Positions 42,468-50,663 of a stretch of 64,000 bases of DNA are shown here, piece by piece; position 1 is the first letter of the stretch, and the number at the start of each line of letters is the position of its first letter. The stretch is from the NCBI GenBank assembly GCA_949282965.1, contig CASDQW010000007.1, positions 1-64,000 on the forward strand, read 5' to 3'. Made by a program: the position numbers and the translations under genes. This stretch comes from an uncultured Lentisphaeria bacterium. GTDB taxonomy: Bacteria > Verrucomicrobiota > Lentisphaeria > Victivallales > Victivallaceae. The notes below the pieces were generated by a model. That model ran no database searches. It saw only the letters and a list, made by a program, of their open reading frames with translations, and had not been told where the DNA came from.

Positions 42468-43852
42468 AACTGCTCCTTATGATAATCGTTCAGATAATCC
42501 AGAACCAGCTGGCGTGGGGTACCGTTGCGCAGGATGTTGATGGTTACGCGGGTCTGGGTGTCCAGTTTCCGGAGGGCTTCTTCATAGATCCGCTGGAGTT
42601 CGTCGAGGGATTTGATCGGGACACCGTCGACGGACTGAATGATGTCGTTGCGCATCAGGCGGGCGTTGGCGGCGTTGCCGAAATTTTCCACGCCGTAGAC
42701 GAACACGCCTTCCGGCTGGTAGAAGTACAGGTTCGGCGTATCGAATCGGTTGATGGCCTTGGCGGTGAAGCCCCAGCGGTCGAGCGCGACTTCGTCGCCT
42801 TCGATCCGGCCCTTGGCGCGGGGGGCGGCGGTGAGCGTCAGGTTTTTATCGTTGCGCACCACGGAAAACGACACAGGTTCGTCGAACGGCAGCAATCCGA
42901 GCATACGGCGGACGGCGGGCAGGTCTTCCTGGTTTACAGCCGAAACCGGCTGCCCGTTTACGGCGATGATCCGGTCGTTCGGCTGGAATCCGGCCCGGCG
43001 GGCCGGACTGCCCGGATCCGTACCGGAGACCATGACTCCTTCGGAAAAGTTAAAGTAGATGTTCCGGTCGAAATCATGCAGTGGCTGCAACTGGAACCCG
43101 AACCAGGCCCAGTTGACTTTGCCGTATTCTCGGATGCGCGGCAGCACGATGCGGATGATCGGCGATGGAATGGTAAAACCGATCGTTCCGCCAAGCAGCA
43201 TGCCCAGCGTATTGATGCCGACCACTTCGCCCTGGGTGTTGACCAGGGGGCCGCCGGAATTGCCGGGGGAGATGGAGGCGTCAGTCTGGTACCAGAGCGT
43301 GTACCGGCCATTGGTGGGCAGGTATCGGTTGGCGCAGGAGATAATGCCGATGGCGACGGAGCGGGCCAGGCCCCACGGGGCGCCCATGGCCATGACGAAG
43401 TCGCCTTCATTGACCGGCGCCGCGGCCAGAGGGGCGAACGGCAGAGGCGGAGCGTCATCGGGGCGTTCCAGACGCAACAGGGCCAGGTCGAGATCCTTGT
43501 CGCTGCCGATGATTTTCGCCGGCCAGGCGGAACCGTCATGGAGCAGGCAGCGGATTTCCCGGGCCTTGTCGATCACGTGGTAATTGGTGAGCAATTCCCC
43601 GTCTGCCGAAATCAGTACCCCGCTGCCGGAGACGGCGTTGGCGCTGTTTTTGCCGCTTTCCAGGTCGTCGCTGACGACGCGGATGTACACCACGGCCGGG
43701 AACACCCGTTCACCGGCCTGCCGGACGATCTGCTGGAACTCCGAATCATACAACCCCGCCGGGTTTCCACTCCGGCAGCCGGCCAGTCCGACGGCAGCCA
43801 GGGTCAGGAGAGCGGCGGCCGTTCTGAGCGCAAAATTTCGCATGGATGGCAA
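42464..43852 (-). CDS. HtrA/DegP-type serine protease, lipoprotein
   Basis: This 462-residue S1C protease has a signal with lipobox LAGC near residue 25, so it is likely membrane-anchored in the envelope. The triad is intact: His in LLTNYHVIDK, Asp in SDKDLDLALLRL and Ser in ISPGNSGGPLVN. Two PDZ domains follow (about 260-350, with GTDPGSPARRAGFQPNDRII, and 375-455, with NAANARLMRNDIIQSVDG). It probably handles misfolded envelope proteins. GGGAG lies 8 bp before the ATG. It is translationally coupled to the downstream pseudo-protease. Confidence 0.92.
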   Translation of the reverse strand: MPSMRNFALRTAAALLTLAAVGLAGCRSGNPAGLYDSEFQQIVRQAGERVFPAVVYIRVVSDDLESGKNSANAVSGSGVLISADGELLTNYHVIDKAREIRCLLHDGSAWPAKIIGSDKDLDLALLRLERPDDAPPLPFAPLAAAPVNEGDFVMAMGAPWGLARSVAIGIISCANRYLPTNGRYTLWYQTDASISPGNSGGPLVNTQGEVVGINTLGMLLGGTIGFTIPSPIIRIVLPRIREYGKVNWAWFGFQLQPLHDFDRNIYFNFSEGVMVSGTDPGSPARRAGFQPNDRIIAVNGQPVSAVNQEDLPAVRRMLGLLPFDEPVSFSVVRNDKNLTLTAAPRAKGRIEGDEVALDRWGFTAKAINRFDTPNLYFYQPEGVFVYGVENFGNAANARLMRNDIIQSVDGVPIKSLDELQRIYEEALRKLDTQTRVTINILRNGTPRQLVLDYLNDYHKEQL

Positions 43853-43974
43853 AGACTCCCACGGTTACGCTGTTTTTTCTGGTTTCCTTACTGTAGGCGT
43901 TTTCTTGCGGAAAACCAGTTGCAGAAGCGGAAAAAGGGCAAATTTTCCCTGTTCGGAGATAAAAAGTCTGATTA

Positions 43975-44994
43975 TTACCGCAGTGGTTTCCCCTGTCTCA
44001 GGGCGGAGAGCAGGCCGTTCAAGCCATGCCGTTTCGCAAAAGCCGCCACTTTGCGATAGCCGCCGCCGTAGACCGGATCGGGGTTGCTTTCCATGCGGCG
44101 GACCATTTCCGGCCGGCCGGAAGCGCGGTCGGCCAGGGCGGCCACATATTCGGCGAATCCTTCCCGGATGTCTTCCGGATACCGGGCCCCGGCATGATGT
44201 TGCATCCAGTCGTGGGCGATTTCGTGAGCGCAGCTTTCGATGAAGCGCTCCCGGGGCAGGTGATCGAGCACGTAGATCGCGCAACGGCGGTTGAGCACCC
44301 GTTCCTCGACCGGACGGTCATTCCGGTACAGGATCCGGCTGTTCTGTTCAAAGTGATACAGGCCCAGTTCCTCGTCGGTCCAGTTTCTTCCGGCTTCCTC
44401 CAGACGCCGCTGCAGCAGCGGCCGGTCGGCCAGAAAGAACTGCAACCGGCAGGAGGGCGCGTCGCCGAGCAGTCGAGAGACCAGTTCCCGGGTCTGCTCA
44501 AAGAGTTTCGCGGCCTCTCCGGGATCGGTAATCGCCGCACGGGCGCAGTCTGAACAGAGATGGCGGCCGTCCGGAAGGGTCGTTCCACGGCTGGGCAGAC
44601 GACAGGAAAAACAGCGCGGAAGTGCGGCGCACTCATTGCAGTAAAGCAGTTCGCCGTCGGGCGTGAGCAGTTTGCGATAGGAGCCGACCAGTTTTCTGCC
44701 GCAGACCCGGCATGCGGGCAGTGTCTGCTCCAGGCAGCGCCGGGAACAGAACGCCTTGTCGCCGGAGGTCAGATATTCCGCTCCGCAACGGCGGCCGCAG
44801 ACGCTGCAGCGGGGGCGGGTTTGAGCGAGACAGCGTTCGGAGCAGTAATCTTTTCCGTCCGCGGTCAGGTAATGGCCCCGGATAGGGGTTCCGCAGACGG
44901 CGCATACCGGTGCGGCGGCCGCCGCCGGAACGAGGCTTCCGATCAGACAGAGAAGCCAGACGGCCAGAACCGGAATGTTCACCGGAAGGCTCAT
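43975..44994 (-). CDS. Secreted DA1-like zinc metallopeptidase with LIM-like zinc ribbons
   Basis: The 339-residue protein has a signal peptide, then four Cys-rich LIM-like repeats between residues 30 and 155 (CAVCG, CSVCGRRC, CRVCGRK, CFSC, with CSERC/CSRRC/CNEC/CSDC partners). The C-terminal half is the DA1-like peptidase domain with the metal site CAHEIAHDWMQ and a downstream Glu in EGFAEYVAALA. DA1 is known from plants as a ubiquitin-activated peptidase; bacterial relatives have no known role. Its ATG overlaps the stop of the aldo/keto reductase gene. Confidence 0.85.
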   Translation of the reverse strand: MSLPVNIPVLAVWLLCLIGSLVPAAAAAPVCAVCGTPIRGHYLTADGKDYCSERCLAQTRPRCSVCGRRCGAEYLTSGDKAFCSRRCLEQTLPACRVCGRKLVGSYRKLLTPDGELLYCNECAALPRCFSCRLPSRGTTLPDGRHLCSDCARAAITDPGEAAKLFEQTRELVSRLLGDAPSCRLQFFLADRPLLQRRLEEAGRNWTDEELGLYHFEQNSRILYRNDRPVEERVLNRRCAIYVLDHLPRERFIESCAHEIAHDWMQHHAGARYPEDIREGFAEYVAALADRASGRPEMVRRMESNPDPVYGGGYRKVAAFAKRHGLNGLLSALRQGKPLR

Positions 44995-45983
44995 TCGGCG
45001 AGAATCGCTTCGATTTCGGTCAGTTCCTCCGGAGCGAACGTCGTGTTTTTCCGGGCCTGAACCAGTTCGGTGATCTGTTCCGGACGGCTGGCGCCGACCA
45101 GCGTGGAGGTGACCGCGGGCTGACGCAGCAGCCAGGCGAGCGCCATGGCGCCGAGTGTCTGGCCGCGCCGGGCGGCGACGTCGTTGAGACGGGCGATTTT
45201 CAGTCGCAGTTCCGGGGTGATCCGGTCGGTTTTGAGAAAATGGTTGCGCGTCGCGCGGGAGCCCGCCGGAATGCCGTTCAAGTAACGATCGGTCAGCAGT
45301 CCCTGGGCCAGCGGTGAAAAGACGATCCCCCCAATGCCTTCGCGCGTCAGCAGCTCCAGCAGGCCGTTCTGCTCATAAGTCCGGTCGAATAAATTATAAC
45401 GGAACTGGTGGATGATGAAGGGCGTCCGGGTTTCGCGCAGAATCCGCGCCGCCTCGGCCGTCGCCTCCGGACCGTAGTTGGAAATGCCGACGTAGAGGGC
45501 CTTGCCGCTGCGGACGATCTGTTCCAGTGCTCCCATCGATTCTTCCAGCGGGGTGTCCGGGTCCGGGCGATGGTGGTAGAAGATGTCCACATAATCCAGT
45601 CCCATGCGTTTCAAACTCTGGTCGCAGCTGGCGATCAGGTTTTTGCGTGATCCCCATTCGCCGTAGGGGCCCGGCCACATCAGGTAGCCGGCTTTGCTGG
45701 AGATGATCAGTTCGTCCCGGTGCGCACCGAGCGAATCCTGCAGAATCCGGCCGAAGGTTTGTTCGGCGCTGCCCGGTTCCGGCCCGTAGTTGTTGGCCAG
45801 GTCGAAATGGGTGATGCCCAGATCAAACGCGGTTTCGGCCATGGCGCGGGCGTTTTCATAGACGTCAACGCTGCCGAAATTGTGCCATAAGCCCAGCGAG
45901 ATGGCCGGCAGACGCAGGCCGGAGCGACCGCAGCGGCGATAATTCATGTTTTCATAACGACCGGGATCCGCACAATACGTCAT
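44991..45983 (-). CDS. Aldo/keto reductase (YghZ / L-glyceraldehyde 3-phosphate reductase-like)
   Basis: The 330-residue NADPH-dependent barrel enzyme opens with MTYCADPGRYENMNYRRCGR and shows HFDLANNYGPEPGSAEQ (catalytic Asp and Tyr), the Lys of SSKAGYLMWPGPYGEWGSRK, and the His of FYHHRPDPDTPLE. The SPLAQGLLTDRYL loop and the Kv-beta-like length match YghZ. The start at 45983 overlaps the SGNH gene stop (ATGA); a longer in-frame version would overlap that gene further and has no support. It probably detoxifies or reduces aldehydes. Confidence 0.92.
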   Translation of the reverse strand: MTYCADPGRYENMNYRRCGRSGLRLPAISLGLWHNFGSVDVYENARAMAETAFDLGITHFDLANNYGPEPGSAEQTFGRILQDSLGAHRDELIISSKAGYLMWPGPYGEWGSRKNLIASCDQSLKRMGLDYVDIFYHHRPDPDTPLEESMGALEQIVRSGKALYVGISNYGPEATAEAARILRETRTPFIIHQFRYNLFDRTYEQNGLLELLTREGIGGIVFSPLAQGLLTDRYLNGIPAGSRATRNHFLKTDRITPELRLKIARLNDVAARRGQTLGAMALAWLLRQPAVTSTLVGASRPEQITELVQARKNTTFAPEELTEIEAILAE

Positions 45984-47137
45984 TTTGATGAAAGTCCTTC
46001 CATTTCGTTCAGTTGCAACATGTCGCGCAAGACCGGTGTGAGCGCTTCGGTCATCCGGTAAAAGCCGAGGTCGGTCGGGTGCACTCCGTCCACCGTGCAT
46101 TCATCCCAGTCCTCTCCGAAAAAGCGGCTGCCGTCCACAAAACGGATGGCCCCGTCCCCCGCCGCCCGGCGACGTTCCACCTCGTCGCGTTCCACCGCCT
46201 GGTAACGGGCGCGCAGACCGGCGCGGTCCATGCTCCGGTCTCCGACCGCGTCGCGGCCGTACATGGTGCCGGAAATGACCGCGATCGGCGTCTCCGGATG
46301 GGCTTTTCGGAGAATATCGAGAAAGACCGGCAGCGTCTTTGCCATGTGTTCGACGGTGCCGGTGTTGGCCTCGTAATCGACGAGATAGGCGGCGGGGTTG
46401 GAGATTTCCGCGAGCATTTGCGCGATCTCCGGTTCGCCTTTGCCGCTGCCGGAGAAGCCGAAATTCAGCACCGGCATGTGAAATCGGCGACTCAGTTGCG
46501 CCGGATAACTCATGCCCGGGCGCGAAGCGCAGCCACCATGCAGAATGGAGGTGCCGTAGGCCACGACCGGACGGGAATCCCGCCATGGCGCAGGCGCCTC
46601 CACGCGGGCCTGCTCATCCACGCCGATAAATACGGAATCAACGCCGTTGTACAAGGGGAAATGGATCAGTATTTCCCGCATGTCCTGGGTCAGGTCCCGC
46701 ACCGGCTCGGCGGTATACTCTGTTGCTTGCAATTCAAACCGGGTGACGCCGACGAAACGGAGCATTCCGGCCGGGTCCGAGCAGTACACGTCGAATCCGC
46801 CGCTGCCGGTCTGCGGCATATGGTCCATGACGTATTCGTTTTTCAAATGCACCCGGAGCACGATCCGGCTGCTGTCGGTGCGGAACCGCACTTCCCCGCC
46901 GGCGGTGTGCCAGCTCAGCAATGCCGCTCCGGCGGCGTGCCAGGGTTGTTCCGCGGCGCGGGGCATTCGGGATTCGTCGTTGGGGAGCCGGCGGTAGACG
47001 TGATCGCGGTCGTACCAGTAGAAGCCGGAAAGACGCAACGGCTTTTCTGCCGGGAGAAACCATTTCAACCCGTCTCCGTCGATCGGTTTGAGCGCCATGG
47101 CAGGATCGATTTTGCGGGCATCGCTGTCGGAATTCAT
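45980..47137 (-). CDS. SGNH/GDSL hydrolase with N-terminal beta domain
   Basis: The 385-residue protein has an N-terminal jelly-roll-like domain (about residues 40-190) and a C-terminal SGNH esterase domain beginning PVVAYGTSILHGGCASRPG, where GTS carries the nucleophile. FGFSGSGKGEPEIAQML is block II, and DGVHPTDLGFYRM supplies the catalytic Asp and His. It has no signal peptide with the chosen start, so it may be cytoplasmic. The ATG at 47137 has GAAGG upstream; a TTG eight codons earlier is possible. It resembles esterases linked to sugar de-acetylation in PVC and Bacteroidota genomes. Confidence 0.85.
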   Translation of the reverse strand: MNSDSDARKIDPAMALKPIDGDGLKWFLPAEKPLRLSGFYWYDRDHVYRRLPNDESRMPRAAEQPWHAAGAALLSWHTAGGEVRFRTDSSRIVLRVHLKNEYVMDHMPQTGSGGFDVYCSDPAGMLRFVGVTRFELQATEYTAEPVRDLTQDMREILIHFPLYNGVDSVFIGVDEQARVEAPAPWRDSRPVVAYGTSILHGGCASRPGMSYPAQLSRRFHMPVLNFGFSGSGKGEPEIAQMLAEISNPAAYLVDYEANTGTVEHMAKTLPVFLDILRKAHPETPIAVISGTMYGRDAVGDRSMDRAGLRARYQAVERDEVERRRAAGDGAIRFVDGSRFFGEDWDECTVDGVHPTDLGFYRMTEALTPVLRDMLQLNEMEGLSSK

Positions 47138-47235
47138 CGCCAAAAACCCTTCTTCATTCAATTGTATTTCCGGAAAAAACGCGATAGATTACCATGCATG
47201 AAAAACAATTTACCGGCGGAAGGCGGGCAAGGCAA

Positions 47236-47913
47236 ATGGACAATGCAGATTTTGAGATAAAATTTTCCACGCTCCGCCGGCGTGTTCAGGCACATCTGGA
47301 TGCGGCGCCCGGATGTCATGATTTTGACCACACGCTGCGGGTGTTGCGCAATGCCGAAACCCTCGCCGCCGATACGCCCGGCGCGGATCTCCGGGTGGTC
47401 CGGCTGGCCGCGCTGCTGCACGATCTGGCCCGGCCGGAGGAGATACGGCTCCGGGGCAAGGCCTGTCATGCCCGGCTCGGTGCGGCCATGATTCCGGAGT
47501 TCGTGGCCGACTGCGGTTTCCCGCCTGAGCTGGTGGCCGCCGTGGCCGAGGCGGTGCGGACCCATCGGTATCGGGACGATGCCCGCCCCCGGACGGTGGA
47601 AGGGGCGATCGTCTATGATGCGGACAAGCTCGATTCGCTGGGGGCGGTCGGGATCGGTCGCGCGTTTCTGTTTGCCGGGCGTGCGGGCGCGCGACTGCAT
47701 AACAGTGCGCAGGAGGCGCTTTCTTCACCGCCGTACAGCCGTGAAGATACAGCTTACCGGGAGTATCTGGTAAAACTGCGGAAGCTGCCTGCCGCCATGC
47801 TGACCGATTCCGGCCGGGCAACGGCGGCGGCACGGGCGGCGTTCATGGATGAATTTTTCCGCCGTCTCCATCAGGAGTGCGGCCAGACCCCATCTTCGGA
47901 GGAGGAGGCATGA
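47236..47913 (+). CDS. HD domain phosphohydrolase (YedJ-like)
   Basis: The 225-residue protein has the HD metal site in order: HDFDHTLRVLRNAE, AALLHDLARPEE, a later His (THRYRD) and Asp in YDADKLDSLGAVGIGR. This arrangement is typical of the YedJ group of small HD hydrolases, which cleave phosphoesters or nucleotides of unknown identity. The ATG at 47236 follows AAGG. The stop overlaps the zinc-ribbon gene start by 4 bases, starting a run of coupled genes to 49012. Confidence 0.85.
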   Translation: MDNADFEIKFSTLRRRVQAHLDAAPGCHDFDHTLRVLRNAETLAADTPGADLRVVRLAALLHDLARPEEIRLRGKACHARLGAAMIPEFVADCGFPPELVAAVAEAVRTHRYRDDARPRTVEGAIVYDADKLDSLGAVGIGRAFLFAGRAGARLHNSAQEALSSPPYSREDTAYREYLVKLRKLPAAMLTDSGRATAAARAAFMDEFFRRLHQECGQTPSSEEEA

Positions 47914-48311
47914 AACTGGAGTGTCCATATTGCTGGCAACATTATGAAATCAATGCGGCCGACCGGGATCAGGATTTTGTCTGTCTCTGCTGCGAACAGA
48001 CCTTCAACGGGAAAGACGCCCTGCTGCTGCCGGACACCCGTGGAGGGGAGCGGAAGTGGTGCCGGATTCTGCTGATCGCAGTCCTGCTGCTGGTCGGTTT
48101 GAATCTTGTTCTGTGGCAGCGGTGCGCGGCGAGGGAGCGCCAGGAGGCGGTTGCCGCGGCAAGTGTCGAGCCGCTGGGGCAGCCGTCGCTGGAGCGCGAA
48201 CTCGCGGAACTGCGGGCGCGGCAGACGCGCCTGGAGGAACAGCTCCGGACCCTGCGGGAGGAATTGGGCAATCCGCAGACGCCGATCGGCGATCGGAGTC
48301 CGGCGGAATGA
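47910..48311 (+). CDS. Zinc-ribbon, single-span membrane protein with coiled coil
   Basis: The 133-residue protein has a four-Cys ribbon at its N-terminus (LECPYCWQHYEI then FVCLCCEQTF). A membrane span at about residues 50-70 (ILLIAVLLLVGLNLVLWQ) is followed by a coiled coil (LERELAELRARQTRLEEQLR) ending the protein. The ribbon probably faces the cytoplasm and the coiled coil the periplasm. No family name is known to me. It is coupled by ATGA overlaps to the HD gene before and the C39-like gene after. Confidence 0.75.
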   Translation: MKLECPYCWQHYEINAADRDQDFVCLCCEQTFNGKDALLLPDTRGGERKWCRILLIAVLLLVGLNLVLWQRCAARERQEAVAAASVEPLGQPSLERELAELRARQTRLEEQLRTLREELGNPQTPIGDRSPAE

Positions 48312-49012
48312 ATGGACGATTCTTCAGTTGGGCACTGCTGCTGCCGGTCCTGGCAGCGGGGCTCGGCGGGTGCGGGACAACCGGGAATGTCTATTTCACC
48401 CGGTTCGATCCGAAGCTGGCCGGAGAGCGCCCCGGGTGTGAACTGCTGACGGAGGTACGGCCTTATCAGGCGTGTTCGGAATATCACAGCGGTCCCGCGG
48501 TGGTTTTGACGCTTCTGGATTACTACCGGGTGCCGGGCATCCGGCCGGATGCCGCCACCGAAGAGCGTCTGGCCACCGAACTCGGTACCCGCGGCGACGA
48601 GGCGCGACAGGCCGGCGGTTACGCCGGCACGTCCCCGGAGGAGATGAAAACGCTGCTGGAAAAATACGGGTTTCAGGTGGAGCTTGATTTTGAGAACCGG
48701 CATGACGGGTCGGCGCTGGCGCAGCTCCGGGCCAATTTGCGGAACCGGATTCCGACTCCGGTCAAATGGGTGGATCGCGGCGGTCAGTGGGCGCTGGCGG
48801 TCGGTTATGATGACCGGGGCACCCGGGATACCGGCGACGATGTGCTGATTCTGATCAATCCGGTGGATCGCGGCGATGACTACCGGGACGGTTATACGGT
48901 GGTCAATGCCGAACGTTTTTACGCCATGTGGTTTGATGTTTCCGGGCCGACCATCCATTGGCGTCCGATGCTGACCGCGACACCGCGCGAACGCGCCTGG
49001 AGCGTGCTGTAG
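48308..49012 (+). CDS. Lipoprotein with C39-like peptidase fold, Ser in place of Cys
   Basis: The 234-residue lipoprotein (lipobox LGGC at about residue 20) has a C39-like papain-fold pattern: an N-terminal helix that in active members starts with CGPA, here YHSGPAVVLTLLDYYR. A middle EEMKTLLEKYGF helix and a His region (VKWVDRGGQWALAVGYDD, where the expected His is also not obvious) follow. The changed nucleophile suggests a non-catalytic binding domain, or a Ser variant. It is coupled to the zinc-ribbon gene. The role is unknown; a cysteine 5 residues earlier (ACSEYHSGP) could be an alternative. Confidence 0.65.
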   Translation: MNGRFFSWALLLPVLAAGLGGCGTTGNVYFTRFDPKLAGERPGCELLTEVRPYQACSEYHSGPAVVLTLLDYYRVPGIRPDAATEERLATELGTRGDEARQAGGYAGTSPEEMKTLLEKYGFQVELDFENRHDGSALAQLRANLRNRIPTPVKWVDRGGQWALAVGYDDRGTRDTGDDVLILINPVDRGDDYRDGYTVVNAERFYAMWFDVSGPTIHWRPMLTATPRERAWSVL

Positions 49013-49049
49013 GCCGATCGCTGCATCAGAGAGAGGGAGGTTTTTTAAA

Positions 49050-49850
49050 ATGAGCTGGACGTTGGGAACGATATGGCACGGGGTCGCGGAAAAACTGGGA
49101 CTGGCGTCTCCGGCCGGGACGGGGACCGGGGCCGTGTCGGAGAAGGTACCGGAAACGCCGGGAGACGAAGCGGTTGTTGCGGCGGCCGCCCCGGAAGCGG
49201 CTGCGGCGATTACGCTGGAGCGGGAGCTGGAGCCGTTCGAACGGCTGGCGCTTTCCGGCCCCTGTCGGGCGATCCTGCAATGCGGCGCCTGGAAAAACGC
49301 CGCGATCCTCACCTGCCCGGCAGGAGAAGAGGAACGTTTCACCTGCAAGCGGACCGGAGACAAGCTCACCATTGACTATCGCGGCGCTCCCGGCGCCGTT
49401 CTGGAAGTGAAAAGCACGATGTCCCTTCGCGTGTTGAAATTGCGCAAACACATCCGGGCGCGTGTCCATAATCTTGCCGGTGATGAACTGGTCTGCAAAC
49501 TTTCCGGATCCTCCCGGGTCACGCTGTCCAACGTCGCGTTGACCGCGCTGAAACTGAAACTGGACAACGGTTCCCGTTCCGATTGCCGTGGCGACATTCA
49601 GCGATTGGACCTTTCGGTCGCCAACCGCAGTTCCGCCCGGCTGGCCGGCGCGCTGGATCGCATTCAGGCCAAGATCACCGGCACCTCCCGGCTTCGGGCA
49701 GGCACCATCCGCGATGCTGAAATCGAGGTATCCGGCGGCAGTTCCGCCCGGGTGAAAGTTTCCGGACGTTTGCGCGGTCGTACTTCCGGGTCTTCCCGGT
49801 TGCAGTATTCCGGACCGGTCCGGGACGTGGATATGGCCGGCTCCCGCTGA
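49050..49850 (+). CDS. GIN (DUF2807) domain protein
   Basis: The 266-residue protein matches the putative autotransporter adhesin head GIN domain, a right-handed beta-helix built from short turns. Repeats such as LSGSSRVTLSNV, LDNGSRSD, VANRSSARL, ITGTSRL, VSGGSSARVKV and TSGSSRLQYSG are clear from residue 150 on. Most relatives are exported, but this one has no visible signal peptide; its first 50 residues are Ala/Glu-rich. GGAGG lies 9 bp before the ATG. Function is unknown. Confidence 0.8.
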   Translation: MSWTLGTIWHGVAEKLGLASPAGTGTGAVSEKVPETPGDEAVVAAAAPEAAAAITLERELEPFERLALSGPCRAILQCGAWKNAAILTCPAGEEERFTCKRTGDKLTIDYRGAPGAVLEVKSTMSLRVLKLRKHIRARVHNLAGDELVCKLSGSSRVTLSNVALTALKLKLDNGSRSDCRGDIQRLDLSVANRSSARLAGALDRIQAKITGTSRLRAGTIRDAEIEVSGGSSARVKVSGRLRGRTSGSSRLQYSGPVRDVDMAGSR

Positions 49851-49861
49851 CTTTGGAGGTT

Positions 49862-50551
49862 TCAGGCCGACAGGAAAAACGTCAGTTCTCCGTCCACCGG
49901 CCGGACCAGCGAAATCGGCGCGTCTGCTCCCGCCGGAGCAGGTAAACGCCGTTGCAGCAGGGTCGTCTTGGCAGATCCGGTCGCCAGGACCGCAATCCGC
50001 CGTGCCGCATTGATGACCGGCAGGGTCAGGGTCAGGCGCGGGACTGCCGGCGACGCCGTCCGTGGCGGCGGTACCGCCACGACCGTTTCCCGCGATTCCT
50101 CCAGCGCCGGGGAAAAAGGAAACAGCGATGCGGTATGGCCGTCCAGACCGACCCCCAGCTGCAGATAGTCGAACCGGGGGAAACGGCTATCCGTGTCGAA
50201 CAGCCGTTCTTCATCCGCCAGCAGCGCCCGGTAACGCTCCGCGCCGTCGGCTTTTTCCGCCTCCATGCGATGGAGCCGTTCCGGGGCAAGGTGCAACGGG
50301 TCCGCCAGCAGCCGCCGTGCCCGTCCGAAGTTTGAATCCGGATTTTCCGGCGGCACCGCCCGCTCGTCCACCCAGAACCATTCCACGCGGTTCCAGTGCG
50401 GCCATCCCGCCGCCGCCAGCGCCGCAAACCATCCATCCGGCGTCGTCCCGCCGGAAATCGCCGCCAGGCAGACGCCGTGCCGCGCCAGCGCCGCCGTCGC
50501 CACTTTGAAAAAGTCCGTCGCCGCCTGTTGAAACATCTCTTCTGCTTTCAT
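49862..50551 (-). CDS. pgl: 6-phosphogluconolactonase
   Basis: The 229-residue enzyme hydrolyses 6-phosphogluconolactone, the second step of the oxidative pentose phosphate pathway. It shows LAAISGGTTPDGWFAAL, EWFWVDERAVPPENPDSNFG and the catalytic GVGLDGHTASLFP (Asp-His), then PRLTLTLPVINAA. The start at 50551 agrees with the usual length; a much longer in-frame extension was rejected. It lies 112 bp downstream of zwf, on the same strand. Confidence 0.95.
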   Translation of the reverse strand: MKAEEMFQQAATDFFKVATAALARHGVCLAAISGGTTPDGWFAALAAAGWPHWNRVEWFWVDERAVPPENPDSNFGRARRLLADPLHLAPERLHRMEAEKADGAERYRALLADEERLFDTDSRFPRFDYLQLGVGLDGHTASLFPFSPALEESRETVVAVPPPRTASPAVPRLTLTLPVINAARRIAVLATGSAKTTLLQRRLPAPAGADAPISLVRPVDGELTFFLSA

Positions 50552-50663
50552 ATCCGTCCCATTCTCCGGTTGTTTTACATGGTTTCGCGAAGGCCGGTGG
50601 GAAAGACAAAATTTTTTGCAGAAAGTCTGTTCCCTTTCTCCCCGGGATCGGCGAAACGGTGCT

